Origin: Alkalinema pantanalense
Lineage (GTDB): Bacteria > Cyanobacteriota > Cyanobacteriia > Leptolyngbyales > Leptolyngbyaceae
NCBI RefSeq assembly: GCF_050753345.1
Contig: NZ_JBLZFX010000013.1
Location: forward strand, 32,093 to 96,092
Reading direction: 5' to 3'
DNA length: 64,000 nt
Shown here: in pieces, positions 18,420 through 25,474 of the stretch
How positions within the stretch are numbered: position 1 is the stretch's first letter
How the letters are laid out: each line of letters begins with the position of its first letter
Made by a program: the position numbers and the translations under genes
The notes under the pieces: generated by a model
The model's database searches: none
Told to the model about the DNA's origin: nothing
The model's input: the letters and a program-made list of their open reading frames with translations, nothing else

Positions 18420-19127
18420 TCAGGGTGTTTGGCTAATGGTGGTGGTTAAACTGCGCTGAGCCGGGGTTGAACTAGTGGGGGTCGGTACCAGTTGGAGGGG
18501 TTTGGTTAGACTGACCGTGAGGCTGCCAAGGGCGATCGTTAAGCCAACCACAATCCCCGTCAACCACTTGATCCGGCTTTTGAGAAAGAGCACTTCCTGC
18601 TGGGAAGCCTCAAGTTGGTTCAGCACCGCGATCGCGGCAGGGGTTTCAGCCGTGCTAGCGGGAGACAAAACCGATGGGGCAGGGGGCAGGGCAGGGGTAG
18701 GAACCGCAGCCGAGATTCCAGCATCTTCGATAGCTATTTTGGCAGTTTGACCTTCAGGCTGATTACCTTGAGCTTTACGGGCTTGAGCACGCTGGGTTTG
18801 AAAAGTGGCTACGGTATAGAGCCAGTCGGCAATCATTTGCGGACAATTTCTGTGAAACCATCGCACTGCAAATACTCGAAAAACAGGTTTGGACATGCAG
18901 GCGATCGATCGAGAAAATTGATTCAGCCAAGGTTGGGGCAGTTTTTGATTAATGAGATGAATGGAACCAATATCATACAAACGATCTAAAATCATCCGCA
19001 GGGTATTTTCTTCTTGTTTCGCTAAATGTTCCAGCAGGATGACCACTTCGCGCATGCGATCGATTTCCATCTTGGTATCTTGCTGGACTTGCTTAGAAGA
19101 GAACCCATAGGGCTGAAATTTAGTCAT
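18420..19127 (-). CDS. Conserved hypothetical protein with one C-terminal membrane segment
   Basis: About 235 residues if started at the ATG at 19127; the frame stays open 12 codons further to 19163, but that extension is unlike a normal N-terminus. The first part is a helical region with many charged residues (MREVVILLEHLAKQEEN) that resembles small cyanobacterial proteins of unknown role. A Pro/Ala-rich linker follows at about 130-175. A single hydrophobic helix (TGIVVGLTIALGSLTVSL) near residue 200 is followed by a Thr/Ser-rich tail. It may be anchored with its N-terminal domain in the cytoplasm. I do not recognise a named family, and no neighbour suggests a pathway. Confidence 0.6.
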   Translation of the reverse strand: MTKFQPYGFSSKQVQQDTKMEIDRMREVVILLEHLAKQEENTLRMILDRLYDIGSIHLINQKLPQPWLNQFSRSIACMSKPVFRVFAVRWFHRNCPQMIADWLYTVATFQTQRAQARKAQGNQPEGQTAKIAIEDAGISAAVPTPALPPAPSVLSPASTAETPAAIAVLNQLEASQQEVLFLKSRIKWLTGIVVGLTIALGSLTVSLTKPLQLVPTPTSSTPAQRSLTTTISQTP

Positions 19128-19163
19128 AGGAACACAGAATTGGACAACAAGGCACAAAGCCAT

Positions 19164-19612
19164 TAAGTCATAGAGGACGACTTAAGTTATGTCAGAAGTG
19201 ATGTCAGAGGTGATGTCAGACAGCCATAGACAAGAGGTTGGTGATAGACAAGAGGTAAGCGACGGAAAATGCGCACCAAGAATTACCCCCTGAATATAGC
19301 GTTATCCATGGAACATTTACCGATCAGTTTACAGAACTCATGAATGTGAAGATGCGCTCTATGAACAGTCGATGGGTGATAGGGGGACTGGGGGCGGCCC
19401 GCAACTTAATTTGGTGAGATGCGCCGTGTATTTGCCAGTGTAGCGATTTTAGGGGCGGATCACGACGGATTACATGCCGATTCCCAAATTGTCCTACCCC
19501 ATGCGTCCTACCCCATGCGTCCTGGCCTGTGTGTCCTAGCCCCAAGCCGTTTGGGTGGGACTCTCCCATGAGTTGCTAGAACCCATATAGCGAAATACCC
19601 CGATCGCCATCG
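19164..19612. other. Spacer rich in short repeats; no gene supported
   Basis: About 450 bp. At 19189-19220, ATGTCAGARGTG occurs twice plus a partial third copy (12-bp unit). A pair of AGACAAGAGGT copies follows near 19227-19255. At 19491-19518, GTCCTACCCCATGC occurs twice in tandem (14-bp unit) with a third decayed copy. An 81-codon frame on the minus strand (19324-19569) crosses the second repeat and has no family features, so it is not called as a gene. Confidence 0.6.
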
Positions 19613-20701
19613 CTAGAGTGAATCAAATTCAAAAGCTTGGCCACTGGTGACATCAAACCAATGAAAATACTCGATCGGAAGTTGCAGCGAAATTTCATCT
19701 CCCACAGAATAGCGACGATCGATGGGTAACACAGCTCGTAATGTCAACGCTTGCGTTTCTGTGGAGGGAATCGTAACCGTGACTAACCAGGACATCCCAA
19801 GGTGTTCTACAAGGGTAATCTTGCCTAGAATACTGCGATCGTTGGGTTCTGAAGCCAACGCCACTTGCTCAGGCCGAACGCCCAGGATGAGAGTATTGAC
19901 ACTGGGAATCGAAGCAGGCAATGGAATTTGACAATTCCCCAGATGAACAGCGCGATCGACACAGGGCAACGTCCAAAAATTCATTTGGGGGCTGCCAATA
20001 AATCCAGCGACAAACTGGTTCGCAGGGTGAGTATAAATCTGTTGTGGCGTATCCAGTTGTTGCAGCTCACCGTTGTACAGTACCGCGACTCGGGTCGATA
20101 GGGTCATGGCTTCGGTTTGGTCGTGGGTGACATAGACTACAGGGGCAGATTGGGCCGCAAACAGTTGCTTGAGTTCTGCCCGCACCTGTTCCCGTAGCAG
20201 CGCATCCAAATTACTGAGCGGTTCATCTAGCAAAAAGACTGCGGGTTGACGCACCAAGGCCCGTGCCACAGCCACCCGTTGGCGCTGCCCCCCAGAAAGT
20301 TGGCCCGGTTTGCGATCCATCAATGCTTCCAAACCCAGAAACAGCACGACCTCTTGAATCCGTTGCTGGATTTCACCGGCGGGAACCCTGCGAAGTTTCA
20401 GCCCAGAAGCAATGTTATCCCGGACGGTCATGTGGGGATAGAGTGCGTAGCTTTGGAACACCATGGCAATGTTACGATCGCCGGGACTCAGGGCAGTCAC
20501 ATCTTGGTGATCGATGAGAATTTTGCCCTGAGTTGGCTGTTCCAGTCCTGCAATTAAGCGCAGAATTGTAGATTTACCACAGCCTGAAGGCCCAAGCAGT
20601 GTTAGAAATTCTCCCTCCTGTACCGTTACATTAATCTGTTTGACAGGAATAACGGTTGGGCTATAAGCCTTTCGTAGATTTTGTAATTCCAGCGTTGCCA
20701 T
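19613..20701 (-). CDS. Sugar-type ABC transporter ATP-binding protein (MalK/UgpC/GgtA-like)
   Basis: 362 residues: an ATPase domain plus the C-terminal OB-like regulatory domain of the MalK family. Walker A is GPSGCGKST (about 33-41), the signature is LSGGQRQRVAVARAL, and Walker B is VFLLDEPLSNLD, followed by the switch His in YVTHDQTEA. The C-terminal half (PANQFVAGFIGSPQMNF and LGVRPEQVAL) is typical of carbohydrate importers. It is the last gene of a four-gene minus-strand operon: binding protein, two permeases, ATPase. A 60-bp spacer separates it from the second permease gene. Confidence 0.93.
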   Translation of the reverse strand: MATLELQNLRKAYSPTVIPVKQINVTVQEGEFLTLLGPSGCGKSTILRLIAGLEQPTQGKILIDHQDVTALSPGDRNIAMVFQSYALYPHMTVRDNIASGLKLRRVPAGEIQQRIQEVVLFLGLEALMDRKPGQLSGGQRQRVAVARALVRQPAVFLLDEPLSNLDALLREQVRAELKQLFAAQSAPVVYVTHDQTEAMTLSTRVAVLYNGELQQLDTPQQIYTHPANQFVAGFIGSPQMNFWTLPCVDRAVHLGNCQIPLPASIPSVNTLILGVRPEQVALASEPNDRSILGKITLVEHLGMSWLVTVTIPSTETQALTLRAVLPIDRRYSVGDEISLQLPIEYFHWFDVTSGQAFEFDSL

Positions 20702-20761
20702 CGTTAACCTCGTTGTAATCTCCTACCTGATATACGATGCTGTCGAGACTGATATTCAGGC

Positions 20762-21598
20762 TTATCCTTTGACAGCTCCAGCAGTTAAGCCACTGATAAT
20801 TCGCCGCTGAAATGCTAAGACTAAGCCAACTAACGGCAAGGTTCCTAAAACAGTTGCAGCGGCGATCGGGCCGTAGGGAATTTCAAACACCGATGCACCC
20901 CCCAGTTGAGCCGCCGCAACAGGAATGGTTTTCATGGATTCCTGGGTAATAAAAGTTAGAGCGAAAAGAAACTCATTCCAGGCAAAAATAAATGCCAAAA
21001 TTCCTGTAGTGATCAAAGCGGGTATTGTCATCGGCAAAACAATTTGCACCAGCATTGCCACTGTATTGTAACCATCCACTCGAGCAGCATCCTCTAGGTC
21101 GGTCGGTAATTGCTGGAAAAAACTTCTTAACACTAAGATTGTCAATGGCAGGTTAATTGCAGTATAGGGAATAATTAATGCGAGATATTGATTGCCTAAG
21201 CCAAATTTCTGCACCAGTTCCAATAGCCCCAAAAACAGCAGGATATACGGAAAGAGCGTCATCAATAAAATCGTCCCTAAGATTAGTTGTTTCCCCGGCA
21301 GTTTTATCCGAGCTAGAACGTAGGCCGCAGGGGCACCTAATACCAAGGACAACAGTGTGGAAACACTCGCCACCCCCGCACTATTCATTAAATAATTCCA
21401 GAACGGACGACGGACAAAGAGTTCTTGATAGTGCGCTAAGGTCAGACTTGTAGGGAAATAGACATTGGGAATGGCTGCAATCTCTGCATTGGTTTTAAAG
21501 GAAGTCAGCAACTGCCAGAGAATAGGCGCAAGGCAGAAAAGAATGACAATTGCAATGACGATCGATCGGAGGGTTTTGGACATTTGAGGGGAAGTCAT
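20762..21598 (-). CDS. Carbohydrate ABC transporter permease (MalG/GgtD-like)
   Basis: 278 residues with an N-terminal helix (IVIAIVILFCLAPILWQLLTSFK) and five further membrane segments. The EAA loop, DLEDAARVDGYNTVAMLVQI, contacts the ATPase. The C-terminal end, RIISGLTAGAVKG, is characteristic of the MalG/UgpE family. It follows the first permease gene by 18 bp, so the two are surely cotranscribed. Together they form the membrane channel for a sugar, glucosylglycerol or a related solute. Confidence 0.93.
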   Translation of the reverse strand: MTSPQMSKTLRSIVIAIVILFCLAPILWQLLTSFKTNAEIAAIPNVYFPTSLTLAHYQELFVRRPFWNYLMNSAGVASVSTLLSLVLGAPAAYVLARIKLPGKQLILGTILLMTLFPYILLFLGLLELVQKFGLGNQYLALIIPYTAINLPLTILVLRSFFQQLPTDLEDAARVDGYNTVAMLVQIVLPMTIPALITTGILAFIFAWNEFLFALTFITQESMKTIPVAAAQLGGASVFEIPYGPIAAATVLGTLPLVGLVLAFQRRIISGLTAGAVKG

Positions 21599-21616
21599 GA
21601 TCGTGAGTTGAAAGGA

Positions 21617-22549
21617 TTATGCCAAGTTTTTACGAAGTCTTTGCACTAAAAAGGTCATCACAACAATCGCAAGCACTAATACGAGAAACGTTACGACGAC
21701 TAACGCTGAGCCATAGCCAAAATCTAGGTAGCGCATAATAGTGGCATAGACATAAAGCGAAACCATCTCCGTCGCTCCGCCAGGGCCACCCCCAGTCATC
21801 ACGGCGACAAGATCAAAAATTCCAAAAGCCTGGGCAACGCGGAAGAGCGCTGCAATTAAAATTTGAGGCATTAATAACGGTAACGTTATTTTCCAAAAGC
21901 TCTGCCACGGACTCGCACCATCGATCGCGTGGGCTTCGTAGAGATCCGCTGGAATGGCTTGCAACCCAGCCAATAATAGGATGCTAATGAATGGTGTGGT
22001 TTTCCAAACATCCGCCACAATCAATGCGACCATCGCTAAGGTGGGATCCCCGAGCCAATTTATTTCCTGCCGCATAATCCCGATGCGCAGGAGTAAATCA
22101 TTGACAATGCCAAATTGATCGTTAAAAATCCATGTCCAAGCCAAAGCGATTAATGCAGTCGGCAACGCCCAGGGTAAAATCGCGATCGTCCGCACGATGC
22201 CCCGACCCCGAAAGGATTGGTTTAAAACAAGCGCAATCCCCATACCAAGGATTAATTCGATCGCGACAGACACGATCGTGAATCCAGCAGAATTGGTCAA
22301 ACTTTGCCAAAATCGGCTATCCGCTGCCATCCGAGCATAGTTTGCCAACCCAGAAAACTGGGGTTGCAATGCCGTCCCTAAATTCTGGGTAAAAAAACTT
22401 TGTCCAATGGCACGCAGAATCGGGTAGGCAAAGACTAAGGTTAAAAGTAACAATGCTGGAGCAATCAATAGCCAACCGATCCGTCGCTCTCGTTGAGCGA
22501 TCGTTGGAATTGTGGCAGACGGGGAATCTATCATCTCTGGCATCCTCAT
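21617..22549 (-). CDS. Carbohydrate ABC transporter permease (MalF/GgtC-like)
   Basis: 310 residues with six predicted membrane helices and the EAA loop DLYEAHAIDGASPWQSFWKI of MalF-type permeases. The N-terminal helix is GWLLIAPALLLLTLVFAYPI. Its start lies only four bases past the stop of the binding protein gene, so translation is likely coupled. It pairs with the neighbouring MalG-type permease. Confidence 0.93.
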   Translation of the reverse strand: MRMPEMIDSPSATIPTIAQRERRIGWLLIAPALLLLTLVFAYPILRAIGQSFFTQNLGTALQPQFSGLANYARMAADSRFWQSLTNSAGFTIVSVAIELILGMGIALVLNQSFRGRGIVRTIAILPWALPTALIALAWTWIFNDQFGIVNDLLLRIGIMRQEINWLGDPTLAMVALIVADVWKTTPFISILLLAGLQAIPADLYEAHAIDGASPWQSFWKITLPLLMPQILIAALFRVAQAFGIFDLVAVMTGGGPGGATEMVSLYVYATIMRYLDFGYGSALVVVTFLVLVLAIVVMTFLVQRLRKNLA

Positions 22550-22553
22550 TCAT

Positions 22554-23858
22554 TTAAATCTTCTTCCCTAACAACTGGCGCGTTTCCTGGGCTGCCAATT
22601 TCAGGGCCTGGTCGGGAGGTATGCGTTTGCTCAAGGCCCCACTGAGGTAGCGCTGGAGAATATCAGAAGCTTGGGCATACTGGGCGATCGGAGGCCGCAA
22701 CACTGCCGATTCCAACACCGTTAGCATGGATGGGAAAAAGGGATATTTCTGCAAAATTTCGGCATCTTGGTACAGCGATCGGTGGGTGGGGAGGTAACCA
22801 TAGGACAGGGCGATTTGTTTTTGTGCCCTGGGACTGCATAACTGTTGCACCGCTTGCCATGCGGCTTCGGGATGGCGGGTCGATTTGGCAATGCCCCAGC
22901 CCCAACCGCCCAAGCAGCCTGCACTGGCAAATCCCGGCGCGTGTACCATGGGTTTGATTGCAATGTTGCCGCGCACGGGGGAATCAGCGGCATTGGCCAA
23001 CGGCCAGACGTAGGGCCAGTTTCGCAGGAAGAGCGCATCCCCGTTTTGGAACATGCGACGGGTTTCTTCCTCTTGATAGGTCGTGACTCCGGGCGGCGCA
23101 ATTCCAGCCGCGATCGTATCAGCCAAGAACTGTAGTGCATTCAGCGCCTCGGGTCGATCGAGGCCCACCTCTTGCGTTTCCGGGTTGACCCAAAAGCCCC
23201 CATGCCCCGCCAACACCTCAACAAACATAGCGGGCAGCCCTTCATACTGGCGTCCCTGCCAAAGATAGCCCCACCGCACTTTTTGTTGAGTTTGCAGCTC
23301 TTGAGCAATTTTGATTAATTCCAGCGTCGTCTCCGGCGGTTGATAGCCCGCTGCCGTCAGCAAATCCTTGCGGTAGAACAACATCCCGGCATCCGTCCGC
23401 GCGGGCAGGCGATACAGTCCCCCTGCGTAGCGCCCCCCCGCCACATCGGCTTTGAGAAAATCGGCCAAATCAGCCTCGGAGAGACGATCGGAGAGATCTA
23501 ACAGCCACCCCGCCGCCGCAAACTTCGGCACCCAGACGATATCCATGAAAATTAAATCGTAGGGGGACTCGCCCAACAAAAAGGCTGAAGTGTAGAGATC
23601 TTCCACCAAATTAGTGGCTGTTGGCCCTTCAATAATCTTGATGCGAATCTTAGATTGTTCAGCTTCCCACTGATCAATAACAGGCTTCCAGGTGGGAATT
23701 TCCTGGGCTCCGATCATGACGGTGAGTTCGATCGCCCCTGTAGCGGTATTTTTGGGAATCGATCGTGGGGATTGTTGGCAGGCTTGGGTCACCCAGCCCA
23801 GTCCCAAAGCCGCCCAACTGAGGAATCTTCGGCGAGTGGGCAATTGCAAATGTTTCAT
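22554..23858 (-). CDS. ABC transporter sugar-binding protein, probable Tat-exported lipoprotein (GgtB/LpqY-like)
   Basis: 434 residues. The N-terminus has a twin-arginine motif (TRRRFLSWA, residues 7-15) followed by a hydrophobic stretch and a Cys at TQAC that fits a weak lipobox, so export through Tat and lipid anchoring is likely. The mature part is a family 1 extracellular solute-binding protein: ELTVMIGAQEIPTWKPVIDQW at its start, and GWGWGIAKSTRHPEAAW in the second lobe. This is the first gene of the operon. The gene order resembles cyanobacterial transporters for glucosylglycerol, sucrose or trehalose; the ligand cannot be assigned from sequence alone. Confidence 0.9.
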   Translation of the reverse strand: MKHLQLPTRRRFLSWAALGLGWVTQACQQSPRSIPKNTATGAIELTVMIGAQEIPTWKPVIDQWEAEQSKIRIKIIEGPTATNLVEDLYTSAFLLGESPYDLIFMDIVWVPKFAAAGWLLDLSDRLSEADLADFLKADVAGGRYAGGLYRLPARTDAGMLFYRKDLLTAAGYQPPETTLELIKIAQELQTQQKVRWGYLWQGRQYEGLPAMFVEVLAGHGGFWVNPETQEVGLDRPEALNALQFLADTIAAGIAPPGVTTYQEEETRRMFQNGDALFLRNWPYVWPLANAADSPVRGNIAIKPMVHAPGFASAGCLGGWGWGIAKSTRHPEAAWQAVQQLCSPRAQKQIALSYGYLPTHRSLYQDAEILQKYPFFPSMLTVLESAVLRPPIAQYAQASDILQRYLSGALSKRIPPDQALKLAAQETRQLLGKKI

Positions 23859-23887
23859 CGTGCAAACCGCCGTCTAAACAGCGATGC

Positions 23888-23923
23888 AAACAGCAAGCGA
23901 TTTAAAAACAGCAAACGATTTAA
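23888..23923. repeat. 18-bp tandem repeat, two copies, upstream of the sugar ABC operon
   Basis: AAACAGCAAGCGATTTAA (23888-23905) is followed at once by AAACAGCAAACGATTTAA (23906-23923), 17 of 18 bases identical. It lies 30-65 bp before the binding protein start on the minus strand, where an operator or promoter would sit, so it may be a paired regulator site. Confidence 0.75.
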
Positions 23924-24000
23924 AGTGATATCAAAACAAACGAGTTGGCATTAACAGTCGATCGGCAATTGACACGATCGCCCACCCATGGGATGCCAAC

Positions 24001-24028
24001 AAAAAAGCTGGAGCGCATAGACTCCAGC
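24001..24028 (-). terminator. Rho-independent terminator of psaK
   Basis: On the minus strand GCTGGAG (24028-24022) and CTCCAGC (24013-24007) pair perfectly around an 8-nt loop and are followed by six T residues (24006-24001). It lies 50 bp after the psaK stop codon. Confidence 0.9.
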
Positions 24029-24077
24029 CCGTGAGACATCAGAAGCAGAGGACTTGAAACTGCAAACCCAGGGCGTC

Positions 24078-24338
24078 TTACAGCGCACCCACGTAGGCTA
24101 GACCTAAAATTGCGCCAGCTCCCAGGATATGACCCAAGCTGGTCACACCAAGCATTGCACCATGGCTCATGCCACCAAAGAACTGGTCAGCGGAGGGCAG
24201 CCCCAGACCAACATTTTTTTGTTGAATCGTGTATTTCCCGATCGCAATCGCCAGAATATTGCACAGGATCATGACAACTGCAACTTTGGGGCTCCATTCC
24301 ACTGTGCGAGCAACAGCGAGTAAGGTTGTGGTAACCAA
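24078..24338 (-). CDS. psaK: Photosystem I reaction centre subunit X (PsaK)
   Basis: 86 residues when started at the TTG at 24338, which has a strong AGGAG at 24350-24346, seven bases upstream. The frame is open for 20 more codons, but that extension (HKDFHALTKRRRHT) is charged and atypical. The protein has two membrane helices (VAVVMILCNILAIAIG and LGVTSLGHILGAGAILGLAYVG) with the conserved SHGAMLGVTSLGHILG segment of PsaK. PsaK sits at the edge of the photosystem I complex in the thylakoid membrane and helps dock antenna. The length matches the family, which supports the TTG start. A terminator follows. Confidence 0.95.
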   Translation of the reverse strand: MVTTTLLAVARTVEWSPKVAVVMILCNILAIAIGKYTIQQKNVGLGLPSADQFFGGMSHGAMLGVTSLGHILGAGAILGLAYVGAL

Positions 24339-24526
24339 GGTGTGTCTCCTTCTTTTTGTTAACGCGTGGAAATCTTTATGTACCAAGCATTCTTCCAAAA
24401 AAAGCTAGCATCGTCCCGCGTTCGCAGCAATTGTTAACGTTTAGCAAAAAGTTTTGTTACATAACGTTTTATCCATTGCAATGGATCTATCTACTTCTTC
24501 ACTCGGGGGATCGCTGATGAGTTACC

Positions 24527-25210
24527 TTAGGTTGCCGATAAAAGCCGCAAAATCTGGTTGCCACCCCGCTGAAACTCATAGGGGACGGTCTGAATCTTCA
24601 GGGTATAGCCGATCGCCTGGAAATGCTCAATTACAGGATCCACATAGGGCGATCGCTCCCCCGTCATATTCATTAACAATGGAAAGATGCGGACATCGGG
24701 AGCCAGCCGACACATTTCGGTAATGGCGGCGATGTGGAAATCTAAGGATAAATGCTCCGAATAGGTAAATAGCAGGTGCGAGGAAATAGCTAAGTCAAAG
24801 GCGCGATCGGGAAAGGGCAATTGAGGCAAAGCTTCCTGACGATAGCGTCCCGCCAGGAGCCCCTGGGGAAAGTCAGCCAAAAACGTCTGCATCGCCGTTA
24901 GGCGAATCCGCAAGAGCTCGTCCAGGGTATCGATCCCCGTCCAGACGAACTTTTCGCGGTTGGCCTCCACACTTTTAACAATTTGCGGCACAGCTTCATC
25001 AATCCGCTGGGCAATTTGCTCAGCAGAAAACTGGTACACCGGATCACAGGACACCACCCGTTTACCTAGGGCGGTCATCTCCGCGTTAAAACTGGCTGGC
25101 CCGCCGGCACAATCGAGAATTTGCAGATCCAACTCTGCCTGGGTTAGCCCAAACATTTCTCGGTATTCCTGAAGCGATCGGCCCCAGGGTAAAACTTGCT
25201 CTAGACGCAT
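24527..25210 (-). CDS. SAM-dependent methyltransferase, class I (substrate unknown)
   Basis: 227 residues. The glycine-rich SAM site is ILDCAGGPASFNAEM (about 31-45), with the acidic residue after the second strand in VVSCDPVYQFS. The post-I motif region includes LPFPDRAFDLAISSHLLFTYS, which fits motif IV/V of Rossmann methyltransferases. The C-terminal strand ends QRGGNQILRLL. Similar stand-alone proteins occur widely in cyanobacteria without an assigned substrate. A tRNA-Ser gene follows upstream in the same orientation. Confidence 0.82.
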   Translation of the reverse strand: MRLEQVLPWGRSLQEYREMFGLTQAELDLQILDCAGGPASFNAEMTALGKRVVSCDPVYQFSAEQIAQRIDEAVPQIVKSVEANREKFVWTGIDTLDELLRIRLTAMQTFLADFPQGLLAGRYRQEALPQLPFPDRAFDLAISSHLLFTYSEHLSLDFHIAAITEMCRLAPDVRIFPLLMNMTGERSPYVDPVIEHFQAIGYTLKIQTVPYEFQRGGNQILRLLSAT

Positions 25211-25273
25211 AAAGGATATGAACCTACCAGCGACTTTAATGAAATTGAATTAACTTTTTTGACTAACCTTAAC

Positions 25274-25357
25274 GGAGAGGGGGGGATTCGAACCCCCGTT
25301 AGGTTTCCCTAAAACGCATTTCGAGTGCGCCGCATTCAACCGCTCTGCCACCTCTCC
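25274..25357 (-). tRNA. tRNA-Ser(CGA)
   Basis: 84 nt on the minus strand starting GGAGAGGTGGCAGAG and ending in a 7-bp acceptor pairing with CCTCTCC. The anticodon loop reads ACTCGAA, giving anticodon CGA (codon UCG). The long variable arm (GTTTTAGGGAAACCTAAC region) is typical of a class II tRNA, and the T-arm is GGGGGTTCGAATCCCCC. The 3' CCA is not encoded. Confidence 0.97.
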
Positions 25358-25474
25358 AATCGCGCTATGCTAATCGCGTTATTCAGTTGATTTGACCTGA
25401 GTTCGATCGCTAATTTGAAGCTAAACATTCGCACCAAAAGTAGCGACCCGAACGAGTCAACTCCTCCTACTATA

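Noticed and set aside
19324..19569. 81-codon open frame on the minus strand
   Set aside because: It crosses a tandem repeat and shows no family features or ribosome-binding site.
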